Below are positions 11,099 to 20,317 of a stretch of DNA of 64,000 nt, piece after piece. Position 1 is the stretch's first letter; every line of letters starts with the position of its first letter. A program made the position numbers and the translations under genes. Below the pieces are notes generated by a model. It was not told the origin of the DNA, made no database searches, and saw only the letters and a list, made by a program, of their open reading frames with translations. The stretch covers positions 1-64,000 of the forward strand of contig NW_026943144.1 in assembly GCF_024139115.2 (NCBI RefSeq), written 5' to 3'. Source of the stretch: Armigeres subalbatus (lineage: Eukaryota > Arthropoda > Insecta > Diptera > Culicidae).

Positions 11099-12088
11099 AT
11101 GTACGGTTGGGATGAACGTGCTGCACTGCATTATGCAGTAATGCGATCAGGACCAGTTCCAAGAATATGGTTTGAAAGTATTGAAGAAAATATTACTGCA
11201 TGGGCTGATTTCAAGCAACGTATAATACGAGCGTTTCCTACTAGAATAGATGAGGTGGATGTTCATATTGAGTTGATGAAGCGGACGAAGAAGCCGAATG
11301 AAAGTTATGAAAATTTCGTTTATGAAATCGTTTCCAAAGCAAGAATTGTTGACCTGAGCATAACAGTTATAATCAAGTATATAATTAATGGCTTATTGGA
11401 CTTTAATTTGAGGATGGCTCTGAGTACTATGAAATTTGCTGATGTGGAATCATTACTGGATGCAATCTTACGTTATGAAAACCAGATGCAGATGCGTTCA
11501 TCGCTACAAGAATCAAGTAACAGAAGTTGTTATCCATGCGGAAGTTTAGGTCGTGCGACGCAGGACAGGCCTCGAAGTAGTCAACAAAATTCTCATTCTC
11601 AGGATGTTGGTTGTCAGCAATCGAATACTCGAAACGTTGCAGCGTGGTCATGCTTCGACGGAGGAATTGTTAATGAAGAACAATGTTCTACACGAGTAAC
11701 ACAACACAACCACGGTAGGGTTAGTATAGAAAAAGTATATTTCAACATTTTAATAAGAATTAATAATCATTTAATTAAATCAGATGCTTTATTTCATACA
11801 GGTAGTCCTATATGTTTAATCAAAAGTAGTTTTGTTTCAGATAAAATTCAATATCATAAAACATTTTCAAATTCATATGTAGGTTTAAATAATTCAAAAC
11901 TGAATATTTTAGGTATTTTTGATTCAGAAATTGTAATTGATGATTATATTTACAATTTGCAGTTCAAGATTGTGCCAGATTCCACAATGCGCCCGTTGTG
12001 TATTTTGGGATCGGATTTCGTTAAGCGCAATAACTTGATAGTTGGGTATGACGGTCGAACATTGCGATTTGCAGTAAAAACCAATTAA
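11099..12088 (+). CDS. gag-protease ORF of gypsy element
   Basis: This 329-codon frame has a capsid-like region at about residues 1-140. A cysteine segment CYPCGSLGR follows near 144-152, which looks like a CCHC knuckle that has lost its histidine. An aspartic protease-like segment near 230-330 (ALFHTGSPICLIKSS) ends with the ILGSDFVKRNN strand. The protease active-site triad, normally Asp-Thr/Ser-Gly, reads His-Thr-Gly here, so the enzyme should be inactive. The true gag start probably lies upstream; the ATG at 11,099 is only the first in the surviving frame. Confidence 0.75.
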   Translation: MYGWDERAALHYAVMRSGPVPRIWFESIEENITAWADFKQRIIRAFPTRIDEVDVHIELMKRTKKPNESYENFVYEIVSKARIVDLSITVIIKYIINGLLDFNLRMALSTMKFADVESLLDAILRYENQMQMRSSLQESSNRSCYPCGSLGRATQDRPRSSQQNSHSQDVGCQQSNTRNVAAWSCFDGGIVNEEQCSTRVTQHNHGRVSIEKVYFNILIRINNHLIKSDALFHTGSPICLIKSSFVSDKIQYHKTFSNSYVGLNNSKLNILGIFDSEIVIDDYIYNLQFKIVPDSTMRPLCILGSDFVKRNNLIVGYDGRTLRFAVKTN

Positions 12089-12361
12089 TTACAGAAGAAT
12101 TTTTGAAGTCGGTGACTTGTGCAGATTATCTACTGTTTGAAATTAACAATATAGAGGTAAGTACAGACACATTCTTGAAAACTGACGTGGATCTATTAGA
12201 TATTGGTGATAACGGAACTTCATTAACGGATATACGAAGCATCAAATCTCTATTCCTTGATAAATATAACAACAGTCGTTTAACTCCATCTAATCCAGAT
12301 TTATGTTACACAATTAATATTGAACTAACAGAACAGACCATTCAATTTTTCACCGCGACGT

Positions 12362-12613
12362 TTGTCACAAAGCCAAAAAATAGAAGTTGAATCTCAAATT
12401 GATAAATTATTGAAAGACGGTGTTATTAAAGAGAGTAATTCACCTTACGCTAGTCGAATAGTTTTAGTGAAGAAAAAGGATAAATCATGGAGAATGTGTG
12501 TGGATTACAGGGAATTGAACAAGATTACCGTTAAAGATAGATACCCTTTGCCGATAATTGAAGAACAATTGGACAGTTTAAAGAATAAAAATATTTTACT
12601 ACATTGGATTTAA
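12362..12613 (+). pseudogene. gypsy RT fragment, fingers region
   Basis: This has the N-terminal RT blocks of a Ty3/gypsy pol: DKLLKDGVIKESNSPYAS (about residues 12-29), LVKKKDKSWRMCVDYREL (34-51), then RYPLPIIEEQLD. The frame fails at 12,613, right where the first catalytic Asp block (LDLKNG) continues in another frame. Confidence 0.8.
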
Positions 12614-12737
12614 AGAACGGTTACCACCATCTTCATATTGATAAACATTCACAAAATTTACTGCTTTTGTAACACATGTAGGCCAGTTTGAATACACACG
12701 CGTTCCGTTCCGGACTATGTAACGCCCTTCTGCGTTT

Positions 12738-12920
12738 ATGAGATTTATAAATACAAGTATTCCGGCATCTTTTAAAAAAGGCAAAATCCAAATTTATATG
12801 GACGATATATTAATCATAACTGAAACAGTTGAAGAACACTTGGAAATTTTGAAAGAAGTTTTTCAAATTTTGAATAAAAATCATTTGCAACTACTAATTG
12901 AGCAAATGTTCATTTCTTAA
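12738..12920 (+). pseudogene. gypsy RT fragment, YMDD core
   Basis: A short frame carrying the RT catalytic motif as IYMDDILIITET at about residues 19-30. It lies downstream of the fingers fragment in another frame and is followed by the thumb and connection segment, itself broken near 12,920-13,140. Confidence 0.8.
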
Positions 12921-13184
12921 AACTAAATTGAATATCTTGGATATAAAATTGATGAATCAGGTATTCGACCAAGTGATAGACACATTGAATGTATTAAAAA
13001 TTTTCATGATGTGAATAAATTCATTGGTTTGGCAAGTTACTTCAGAAAATTTATCGCGAATTTCTCAATTATTGCAAAACCTTTATATGATTTATTGAAA
13101 AGAGATAAAAAGAATTTCATTTCAAAGAATCAGAATTCACAGCATTTGAAACTCTAAGAGACAAATTAATAAGCTGACCCCGTT

Positions 13185-13397
13185 TTGAAAGTATATTCTC
13201 CTTATGCCAGAACAGAACTTCACACTGACGCCAGTTCTCATAGATTCGGTGGTGTTCTGATGCAAGAGCAAAAAGATGGAAAGTTGCATCCAATTATGTA
13301 TTATAGTCAAAGAACAAATAGTCATGAAGCAAAATTACATTCATTTGAGTTGGAAACACTAGCAGTGGTCAACTCTATTAAGAGATTTCATATTTAG
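13185..13397 (+). pseudogene. gypsy RNase H fragment
   Basis: The RNase H start block ELHTDASSHRFGGVL lies near residues 10-24, followed by YYSQRTNSHEAKLHSFELE. The frame ends at a stop where related elements read on; the second RNase H block continues at about 13,398-13,560 with further breaks. It would degrade the RNA strand during reverse transcription. Confidence 0.78.
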
Positions 13398-13929
13398 TTG
13401 CATAGAATCAAGTTTACTATTGTTACTGATTGTATTGCTTTAAAAGAAACTTTAAAAAAGAAAGATATTAATGTTAAAATAGCACGATGGGAGATTTTTC
13501 TATCAGAATATGATTACGACATAATACACAGAAATTCAATTCTCATAGAAACACGCTGATGTTTTATCTAGAATTCCAGAATTATGTTTTATTGAGAATG
13601 AAAGTAATTCTTTTGAACGGGCTATAATTGCAAGTCAAGTTCAGGATTCTAATATAGAAGCAATTCGTCAACTTCTAACAGTTGACAAGAGAAGACAAGA
13701 CAAAGAGAACACAAAGATTTTGAATTAAGAAATGGAATTGTGTAGGTACAAGAAAACCAAACGAAGCCGCTTGTTGTTTTACGTTCCCAAAATATGATTG
13801 ATCAAGTTTTAAAATGTATCATGACGATTTTGGGCACTTTGGCACTGAAAAGGTCCCTAGTAACATTTTGGTTTTATACTGGTTTTATAATACTTTTGGA
13901 GAGTAAATTATGGTCTTATAAAACTTAAA

Positions 13930-14580
13930 ATGTTACTTGGGGTATATGAAAATATAATCAAGTCTTATTGGTTTCCCAAAATGAAAGAAACAATATCAAA
14001 ATATATAAAAAACTGTTTGAAGTGCATTGTATTTTCAAAGAAAAATTTCAGTAAAGATGGTCTTTTAAATATAATAGATAAGGGGAGTGTACCATTTCAT
14101 ACTGTGCATATTGACCATTACGGACCGTTAACTTTATCCAATTGTAAATATAAATATGTGTTTGTTGTTGTTGATGCTTTCTCGAAATATTTAAAATTAT
14201 ATCCTTGTAAAACTACAAATACAAGCGAATTACTAAAGCATCTAAGGTTATATTTTTCTAATTATTCATTACCTATTCAACTAGTCTCAGATCGCGGAAG
14301 CTGTTATACATCAAATAGTTTTAAAGAATTTTTAAATGATTTCAATATTAAACATATCCTTACAGCTACTGCTTGCCCTCAAGCCAATGGTCAGGTGGAG
14401 AGGTTCAACAGGGTACTAACTCCAGTTTTACCCAAATTAGTAGACTCGAATCCTAGCAAAAGTTTTACTCCTATTTTGCAAGATGCAGAAAATTTTATCA
14501 ATAATTCTTTTTGTAGATCGATAGCTAATACTCCTTCACAAGTTTATTCGGAATTAATCAACGTTACTCAGCTAATGTAG
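13930..14580 (+). CDS. gypsy integrase (zinc-finger end, catalytic core)
   Basis: This 216-codon frame is the best-preserved part of the element. It contains the end of the HHCC zinc finger (CLKC near 36-39), then a complete DDE core: VHIDHYGPL with Asp near residue 61, QLVSDRGSCYTS with Asp near 121, and ACPQANGQVERFNRV with Glu near 157. The C-terminal chromatin/LTR-binding part is broken at 14,580 and its remains (FKGPYVVKKV near 14,795-14,825) lie in another frame. The N-terminal start is a surviving methionine, not the native start, because integrase is cut from a polyprotein. Confidence 0.82.
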   Translation: MLLGVYENIIKSYWFPKMKETISKYIKNCLKCIVFSKKNFSKDGLLNIIDKGSVPFHTVHIDHYGPLTLSNCKYKYVFVVVDAFSKYLKLYPCKTTNTSELLKHLRLYFSNYSLPIQLVSDRGSCYTSNSFKEFLNDFNIKHILTATACPQANGQVERFNRVLTPVLPKLVDSNPSKSFTPILQDAENFINNSFCRSIANTPSQVYSELINVTQLM

Positions 14581-14985
14581 ATATTGAAAATGTTTTAAAT
14601 GCAAACACAGAAATGCGAAGAGATTTGACGAAAATTCGTGAAAAAGCTATAGCAGTTAACAAAGCCGTTCAAATTTACAATAAAAGCAATATGACTCTAA
14701 ATGTAAAACCACATTAGTTTATCAAGAAGGTGATCTTGTATATATACCACATCATTCGAATTCCGGTGGGTCATCAAAACTGAAACCGCATTTCAAAGGA
14801 CCTTATGTGGTTAAGAAGGTTCTCATGAATAATCGTTATGTTATTAGTGACATAGATGGATACCAACTATCTCGTCTGCCATTCACGGGTATATTTGATC
14901 CAACCAAAATGAAATTATGGAGAACGGAAATCGATCAGACATAGTGCACATCGGGGCGATGTGTTTGATCAGGATATGGCCGAGC

Positions 14986-15120
14986 TGTAGTGGCAGAATC
15001 ATAGTAGGCAAATATTGAGATGTCAGATAGTGAGAACCAACACTTAATTATTGTAACACAGAACACTCAAAGACAGCGAATAAAGCAGACGTTATACATG
15101 AATGCTCCCTTGTTACTTCA
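14986..15120 (+). repeat. right LTR of the 10.7-15.1 kb gypsy element
   Basis: 135 bp, from TGTAGTGG to TTACTTCA, directly followed by TTAA and the rest of the split SINE. Confidence 0.92.
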
Positions 15121-15196
15121 TTAATGAACACTAAGCTGCGAGGCGGCTCTGTCCCACTGTGGGGATGTAATGCCAATACGAAGAAGAAGAAGAAGA
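15121..15196 (+). mobile_element. Feilai-type SINE 3' part, right piece
   Basis: This continues the SINE broken at 10,747: TTAATGAACACTAAGCTGCG through GATGTAATGCCAATACG and a GAAGAAGAAGAAG tail. Confidence 0.9.
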
Positions 15197-15451
15197 TGGT
15201 ATGTTCTTATCATAATCATGGGTAGGACAATGCTCCGACTGTCCTGTCCAGGTATTTTCATGCGTAGGACATGTCCTACTTGTCCCACCCACTCCCAGCG
15301 CCACTGAGTCCCATGGTCGCTTTGAGGAAACGGGAGGCATTCGGATCTGGTTAGCGATGGAATTGGAGATAAGTTTTATGAACTTGTTTTACTCACACTG
15401 CGAAGTCTTCATTTCGGAAGATGTACAGCTGACGCTCTACACTGCGATGTT

Positions 15452-15745
15452 TTATACCTCGACATCTCTCCCTATGTACTCCCTACTCAATGCTTTGAGT
15501 GCCGCTTGACTGTCTGTGAAAATGCAAATATTTGCATATCTATATTTCCTCTCGACATAGATATTAGCACATTTCGTTATAGCAAAAATCTCCGCGTGGA
15601 GCACCATTGGATAGTTTCCCATTGCCACTAAGATCGCTATCCCAGGGCCGAAAATTTCTCCTCCCGTTTTTGTTCCTATTTTTGAGCCATCTGTGTAGAA
15701 TTGAATGGAATCGTTCCGAACAGTGCGGGACCTCCAACATCCCAA
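15452..15745 (-). pseudogene. LOA-like RNase H domain
   Basis: A 97-codon frame with RNase H blocks FYTDGSKIG (catalytic Asp, about residues 16-24), MVLHAEIFAITKC (catalytic Glu, 47-59) and IFTDSQAALKAL (catalytic Asp, 74-85). The final His-containing block should lie in the broken sequence below 15,450. Confidence 0.82.
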
Positions 15746-15824
15746 ACCATACGTGATGGTTCATATATGTTGTAAGGAAGGTCATAGTTTTCGACAGGTT
15801 TCATCCAGTCTCCAATCATATTCA

Positions 15825-16205
15825 TCACTGGCCCATGTTGAAAATTTTTGATACACTTGAACCCACTAAATCACCTAACTTCAATCGTTTAAGTTTTTGC
15901 ATATTCTTTTCCGCTTCTAACTGCACGAATTCATACAATGGTAGCAGATTTAGAATTGCATCTAACGATTTTGAAGGGGTGCTACACAACGCTCTCGTTA
16001 TAGCAATGGACACTAACATTTTCAGTTTTGTCAGCTTCTTCTGTGCAGTAGTCTTTTTGTGTTTGGCTACCATACAAGAGCAGCATATGTCAGTTTTGGA
16101 CGAAGAATGGAAGTATAGATCCACCTGATCATTTTTGGTCCCATTTTTTAGAGCATATCCAGAAAGCACTAGTTGCCTTTCCGATCGCTCAATCAATATG
16201 AGCAT
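15825..16205 (-). pseudogene. LOA-like post-RT connector fragment
   Basis: This frame of 126 codons continues the LINE between RT and RNase H. Its later part (LVSIAITRALCSTPSKSLDA, LPLYEFVQLEAEK) is the helical connector seen in LOA and related elements. Its first part is out of line with the family, indicating a frameshift near 16,200. No catalytic residues are expected here. Confidence 0.65.
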
Positions 16206-16641
16206 TCCAGTTCAGATTGGAATCCAGAATGACTCCCAGGTATTTGACCTGTCCACTAAGCTGAATTTCTAGTCCTCCAAGCTTTAGAGCTTTTAGATCA
16301 AGTTTCCTTTTCTTAGAGAATGGTACAATTACAATTTTTGACGGATTAATGCTAAGGCCTTCCCGAATACACCACAATTGGGTACAATTTAGAGCCCATT
16401 GCATTCTTTCGGAAACGATATTGTCGAATATTCCCCTCACTATGATGACAATATCATCAACAAAGCCTACAACCTCGAAACCTTTTTCTTCTAAGCTTCC
16501 TAGAAGATCGTCTACAACTAAGGACCACATTAGTGATGAGAGAACCCCTCCTTGATAGCAACCTTGTGTTGCCCATACTGTAAGAGACGAACTTCCCAGC
16601 TCTGAAAAGATTTCTCGTTTACAAGTATGGTGCAAATCCAT
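16189..16641 (-). pseudogene. LOA-like RT fragment
   Basis: This 150-codon frame has RT block B (GCYQGGVLSSLMWSLVVDDL, about residues 27-46), the catalytic GFVDDIVI (58-65), LSINPSKIVIVPFSKKRK and KYLGVILDSNLNW (132-144). Both catalytic aspartates of the DD pair are kept, but the preceding Asp-containing block is cut off at 16,707. Confidence 0.82.
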
Positions 16642-16707
16642 TTGATAATGTTCATGTCGAAATTTTTTTCTTCATGGCACGATCCATTGACGAATAAGAA
16701 GCGTTAT

Positions 16708-16862
16708 TGAAAGCGGCTCCACCCCAGTACCCCGAATCCCAGTACCCCGAATGCCGTTACCCCGAAGGCCACTACCCCGAATGGGTCAGTACCCCGAAAG
16801 TCATTACCCCGAATGGGACACTACCCCGAAATCTATTACCCCGAAAGGCAATTATCCCGAGA
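16708..16862 (+). repeat. TACCCCGAAT-type minisatellite array
   Basis: About ten tandem units of roughly 15 bp built on TACCCCGAAT, with varying spacers (GCCGT, GGCCAC, GGGTCAG, GGGACAC). Related arrays lie at 20,387-20,545 and 21,083-21,232 on the opposite strand and at 21,240-21,390 on the same strand. Confidence 0.9.
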
Positions 16863-17061
16863 ACATCTAGAATCTATAGTATTCTATTATTATGTTTAAC
16901 ACCAACAGATATCGATGAATCGCCAGTTTTTAACCAACCAGTTTAACCAACAGTTCTGATTTTTCTTCTAATTAGCTTTAACTATTATTCCTGCATGTCA
17001 TTATGACCTGGAAAAGTACTATTCTACGAAATGGAGTAAGAGATCCTTTTTTTTTTCAACA
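16863..17061 (+). repeat. unique link between arrays, inverted copy at 20.7 kb
   Basis: This contains CTATAGTATTCTATTATTAT and ACACCAACAGATATC, which recur reversed at about 20,750-20,805. It links the TACCCC array to the GGTATAAGGC array. Confidence 0.75.
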
Positions 17062-17514
17062 GAACGCGTTTTCCCGGTATAAGGCACACAGAGGAGATGA
17101 TGCCTTCTTTAAATGGAAGCGTTTGCCCGGTATAATGCTAACAGAGGAGATGATGCCTTTTTTAAATGGACGGGTTTGTCCGGTATAAGCCACACGGAGG
17201 AAATTATGCCTTGTTTAAATGAACGCGTTTAGTCCGGTATAAGCCAGACACAGGAGATTATGCCTTTTTAAATGGACGCGTTATAAGGCATACGGAGGAA
17301 ATTATGCCTTATTTAAATGAACGCGTTTTCCCGGTATAAGACAGACAGAGGAGATGATGCCTTCTTTAAAAGGACGCGTTTGTCCGGTATACGGCACACC
17401 AAGGAAATAAGGCCTTGTTTAAATGAGCGCGTTTGCTTGGTATAAGGCAGACAGAGGAGATGATGCCTTCTTTAAATGGACGCGTTTGCCCGGTATAAGG
17501 CAGGCAGGGGAGAA
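17062..17514 (+). repeat. 54-bp tandem array (CGCGTTTGCCCGGTATAAGG)
   Basis: About nine units of 44-56 bp, each with an ACGCGTTT-CCGGTATAAGGC part and a GAGGAGATGATGCCTTCTTT part. An inverted array of the same unit is at 21,773-22,227. Spurious short frames arise in it. Confidence 0.9.
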
Positions 17515-17845
17515 GTCGCTCGAAGAGAACAATGATTTTTTGGAGAATGCTAAACATTTGAAGGTTGTGAAAGTTTATTCAAGTAATAATGTTTTCAATG
17601 CAATTATCGAAGTCGATGCAATTACATATGGCAAGCTCATGGAGTACGGCAAAGTGATTTGCGAGTGGGACCGTTGTCGTGTTGTTGACGGAGTTGAGGT
17701 GCTTAGATGTTACAAATGTTGTGGCTTCAACCATAAGGGCGTTAGTTGTACTGCAAGGCAGGTAACGTGCCCACGATGTGCAATACGCATATACATTCAA
17801 TTAAGGAGTGTAATTCTACAGAGCATAAGTGTGCTAATTGTTTGA
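17423..17845 (+). pseudogene. LINE ORF1 fragment with zinc knuckle
   Basis: The first 32 codons of this open frame lie in the tandem array and are not part of the gene. From about residue 33 (EENNDFLENAKHLKVVKVY) it reads as a LINE ORF1, and it carries the knuckle CYKCCGFNHKGVSC at about 95-108. The frame is lost after TCPRC. The next knuckle (HKCANCLRML, then HVSNVNHAAWSEKCPVY) continues in the frame 17,746-17,970. ORF1 proteins of this kind bind element RNA. Confidence 0.75.
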
Positions 17846-17970
17846 GAATGTTGAGTAAGGGTAGGCATGTTAGTAATGTAAATCATGCTGCCTGGAGTGA
17901 GAAGTGTCCAGTATATCGAGAGCTGAAAGAGAGGAAGAAAGAAAAATGGATTTCGATACGTAGCAATTAA
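17746..17970 (+). pseudogene. LINE ORF1 fragment, second knuckles
   Basis: The overlapping frame carries the rest of ORF1: CNSTEHKCANCLRML near residues 22-36 and CPVYRELKERKKEKW near 54-68, a usual ORF1 C-terminal style. It overlaps the previous fragment because a frameshift lies between the two knuckles. Confidence 0.72.
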
Positions 17971-17981
17971 AGTGTGACATA

Positions 17982-18443
17982 ATGTATGCGAATTGTGCTA
18001 TCTGTAGCCATGTGAATGAAATTAGATTGATAATCCAAGAGCATAATCCAAATATTTTTGTGATAACTGAGACCCATCTAACTGATAAACATAATGTTGG
18101 CTTATACGACGTTAGTGGTTACGATATGATTAATTGTCTATCTAATTCGAGTCACACTGGTGGAGTGTCTTTCTATGTTAAGAAAAACGTCAAGTGGGTT
18201 TTGAATTCCAACGAATCAATAGGCGGAAACTGGGTTTTAAGTATCAACGTATCATCTGGAGCTATGAAAGGTATGTACGCTGGTCTTTATCATTCGCCAA
18301 ATGCTAGTGATTCAACATTTCTGAGGTATTTGGAAGAGGAATGGTTGCCTACCGTCTTAGATAAAAATGAAGTAACGTTAGTTCTAGGAGATTTCAATAT
18401 GAATTGGTTAGTGGATTCAGACAAACGAGAACTGAAAATGTGA
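17982..18443 (+). pseudogene. LINE endonuclease domain
   Basis: A 153-codon frame with the AP-endonuclease-like start (NEIRLIIQEHNPNIFVITET, the Glu at about residue 31), a GGVSFYVKK strand (about 60-68) and VLGDFNMNWL (about 135-144) with the catalytic Asp/Asn. The terminal SDHATIG-like histidine motif lies further on near 18,578-18,598 in another frame. Confidence 0.8.
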
Positions 18444-18906
18444 TGGATTCCGTGGCTTTGCGGCAAGCAGTGCACTTTCAACCAGAATAAATGACAGAAG
18501 TAGCACCATGATTGATCTTTTGTTTAGTAACAATGAAGGCATTAACAGTGTTTGAATTACCATCAGATAGGATATCCGACCATGCGACCATAGGAATTTT
18601 GATGAGTGTGGTACGTACGTCGCACAGATGCCAGTTACATCAAAATAAAAATTTGGAAAAACTATTCTAAAGTTCGTCTACATTCGGAACTTCGTTCGAG
18701 ATTGCGGGATTACTTAGAGTATAATAATACAGATGAAGCAGCTAATTTGTTAGCTGCAGCATTAGAGAATAATGTAAACAGCATGGTGGAAGAGAACGTA
18801 AATGTTATTTCAGAAAGACCCCATGGTATACGAGTTCTCTGTTGTCGGTGAAGAGGCAAAGAGACCAAGCCCATTCAAAATTTAGAAGATCCAAAAATCG
18901 ATCGGA

Positions 18907-19275
18907 TTGGAAAACGTATCAGAGGAAAAGGAAAATTATGTCCATGCGTTGCGGGATGGCAAAAGAAGGGTCATTCAGCAAGAATTGCAAGTATGCCAAG
19001 GTGATTCAAAAAAGCTATGGAAACCATTGAAAAAACTTATTAATCCAATTATACATGCAGATAGAGGAATTCAATTTGGTGATGTAAATGATGGCTTGGA
19101 CAATAAAGCTAAAGCTGATAGACTTAATGAATACTTCGTTGATAGTGTGAAACAGATTCATGATAGCATCCCTGACCCCAGTACAGAATACGTCGATACC
19201 GAAGATACTCAAACTGTGGATAGTAGATGGACCTCTTTCAAAAGCGTGGATATGACCCGATTAAGAAAACAATAA
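18907..19275 (+). pseudogene. LINE linker between EN and RT
   Basis: A 122-codon frame corresponding to the linker preceding RT in CR1/L2-like elements (KLWKPLKKLINP, ADRLNEYFVDSVKQIHDSIP). No catalytic residues are expected. A related piece lies upstream in 18,606-18,851 (RSRLRDYLEYNNTDEAANLL). Confidence 0.62.
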
Positions 19276-19350
19276 TGGAATTGAAGAATTGTGGAGGGAT
19301 TAATAACGTGAATACTTCGGTAATGATTGACTCTTTTGAATCTATAAAAT

Positions 19351-19733
19351 ATGAATTTCTTACCTAATAAACATGTCCTAAATAGAGGAGAGTTTCCTTC
19401 AGGCTGGAAAAGGTCTTTGGTGATACCGCTTCCAAAAGTTCCCAATTCCAGGAAAATAGAAGATAGACGGCCTATAAATATGTTACCATTGTATGAAAAG
19501 GTTTTAGAGATAATCGTTAAAGAAGAGCTGATCGATTTTATGCATAGATATAACATTTTATTGGACGAACAATCAGGATTTCGGAAACAACATTCATGTG
19601 AAACTGCGTTAAATTTGTTATTGTTAAAATGGAAAAATGCTCTAGAAGACAAAAAAGTGATCATCGCTATATTTTTGGATTTAAAAAGAGCGTTTGAAAC
19701 TATTGACAGAGGAAAGTTAATCGGTGTGCTGAA
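19351..19733 (+). pseudogene. LINE reverse transcriptase N-terminal part
   Basis: This contains FPSGWKRSLVIPLPKVPN (about residues 15-32), RPINMLPLYEKVLEIIV (40-56), DEQSGFRKQHSCETALNLL (73-91) and IFLDLKRAFETIDRGKL with the first catalytic Asp (107-123). Homology stops near 19,733, where the sequence becomes ACACAC/ACTC repeats. The YxDD core is absent. Confidence 0.8.
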
Positions 19734-20036
19734 TACATACACATACACAAACCCCCTTACACACTCACTTCCTCTGTCTCACTAATTATTACTCATTCAC
19801 CCACTCTCATAGATTCACATACTCTCACTCCTTAACCACTCTTACTCACTCATCCACTTTTACCCACTCATTTACTATGAATCATTCGCTCTCTCTTTCT
19901 CGCTTACTCTTACTCACTCACTCTTACTCGTCCGCTCACTAACTTTTACTCGCTCACTAACTTTTACTCGCTCACTCACACACTCACTCTTACTCACTCA
20001 CTTAATCACTCACCCACTCTTACTCACCCATTCACC
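19734..20036 (+). repeat. ACTC/CTTACTCACTCA-type microsatellite
   Basis: About 300 bp of imperfect ACTC, ACTCACTCTT and CCACTCTTACTC repeats that begin exactly where LINE RT homology ends. Confidence 0.9.
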
Positions 20037-20317
20037 CCTCGTCGATTTGAGTTTTAGACCACGCTTTATCCAGAATCCGGATACAGCGACCAAGGAATAA
20101 CTTCTACTTTGTTGCCCTAGTAGCCATGCTGACGTGAACCGCAATTTCCTCCAACTCTCTGCATTGTGCATGAAAACGTGCTGCATAATCTCCCCTGCCG
20201 TTCAGGAATCTTGAAGAGTGCCATACGAAGTGGAACGGGATCGTACGGAGTAAGAATACTTAGTTCCATACTGCATTGAAACAGTTTCAGTTCAATTATT
20301 GTTCATTGATATGAATT
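20037..20317. other. unassigned sequence after microsatellite
   Basis: A moderately GC-rich stretch (TTGAGTTTTAGACCACGC through GAACGGGATCGTACGG) that looks like part of a mobile element, but I cannot place it. No frame with known domains. Confidence 0.3.

Larger units (their letters stand above)
10748..15120 (+). mobile_element. Ty3/gypsy LTR retrotransposon (mdg1-like), degenerate
   Basis: The LTRs at 10,748-10,880 and 14,986-15,120 begin TGTAGTGG and end TTACTTCA, and they differ by about three substitutions and a 2-bp indel. The element is flanked by a 4-bp TTAA duplication (10,744-10,747 and 15,121-15,124) and sits inside a Feilai fragment. Domain order is gag, protease, RT, RNase H, integrase, which defines Ty3/gypsy. 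The small size (4.4 kb) and short LTRs fit an mdg1-like lineage, but that is a guess from motif style. The pol region has many frameshifts and stops. I see no env. Confidence 0.9.
15197..16707 (-). mobile_element. LOA-like LINE, 5'-truncated, RT and RNase H
   Basis: Reading from 16,707 down, the element starts inside RT with AFNNASYSSMDRAM, just after where the first catalytic Asp would be. It continues through GCYQGGVLSSLMWSL and GFVDDIVI, the thumb, and a C-terminal RNase H domain (FYTDGSKIG, AEIFAITKC, IFTDSQAALKAL). RT plus RNase H in a non-LTR element, with this motif style, fits the LOA clade (Lian-type elements in Aedes); the I or R1 groups are possible alternatives. Truncation falls exactly at the border with the TACCCCGAAT array. 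Frameshifts separate the pieces. Confidence 0.78.
17515..19733 (+). mobile_element. CR1/L2-like LINE fragment
   Basis: In order it holds an ORF1 region with CCHC-type zinc knuckles, an AP-like endonuclease and the first part of an RT, so the gene order is that of a non-LTR element with a nucleocapsid-like ORF1. RT text such as EQSGFRKQHSCETALNLLL is typical of the CR1/L2 group; I cannot choose a clade within it. It is cut at the 5' end by the tandem array (17,514) and at the 3' end by a microsatellite (19,734), in the middle of RT. Several frameshifts are present. Confidence 0.78.

Noticed and set aside
17062..17514. CRISPR-like array (regular repeats with spacers)
   Set aside because: The whole 54-bp unit is repeated, with no unique spacers, and the setting is an insect genome.
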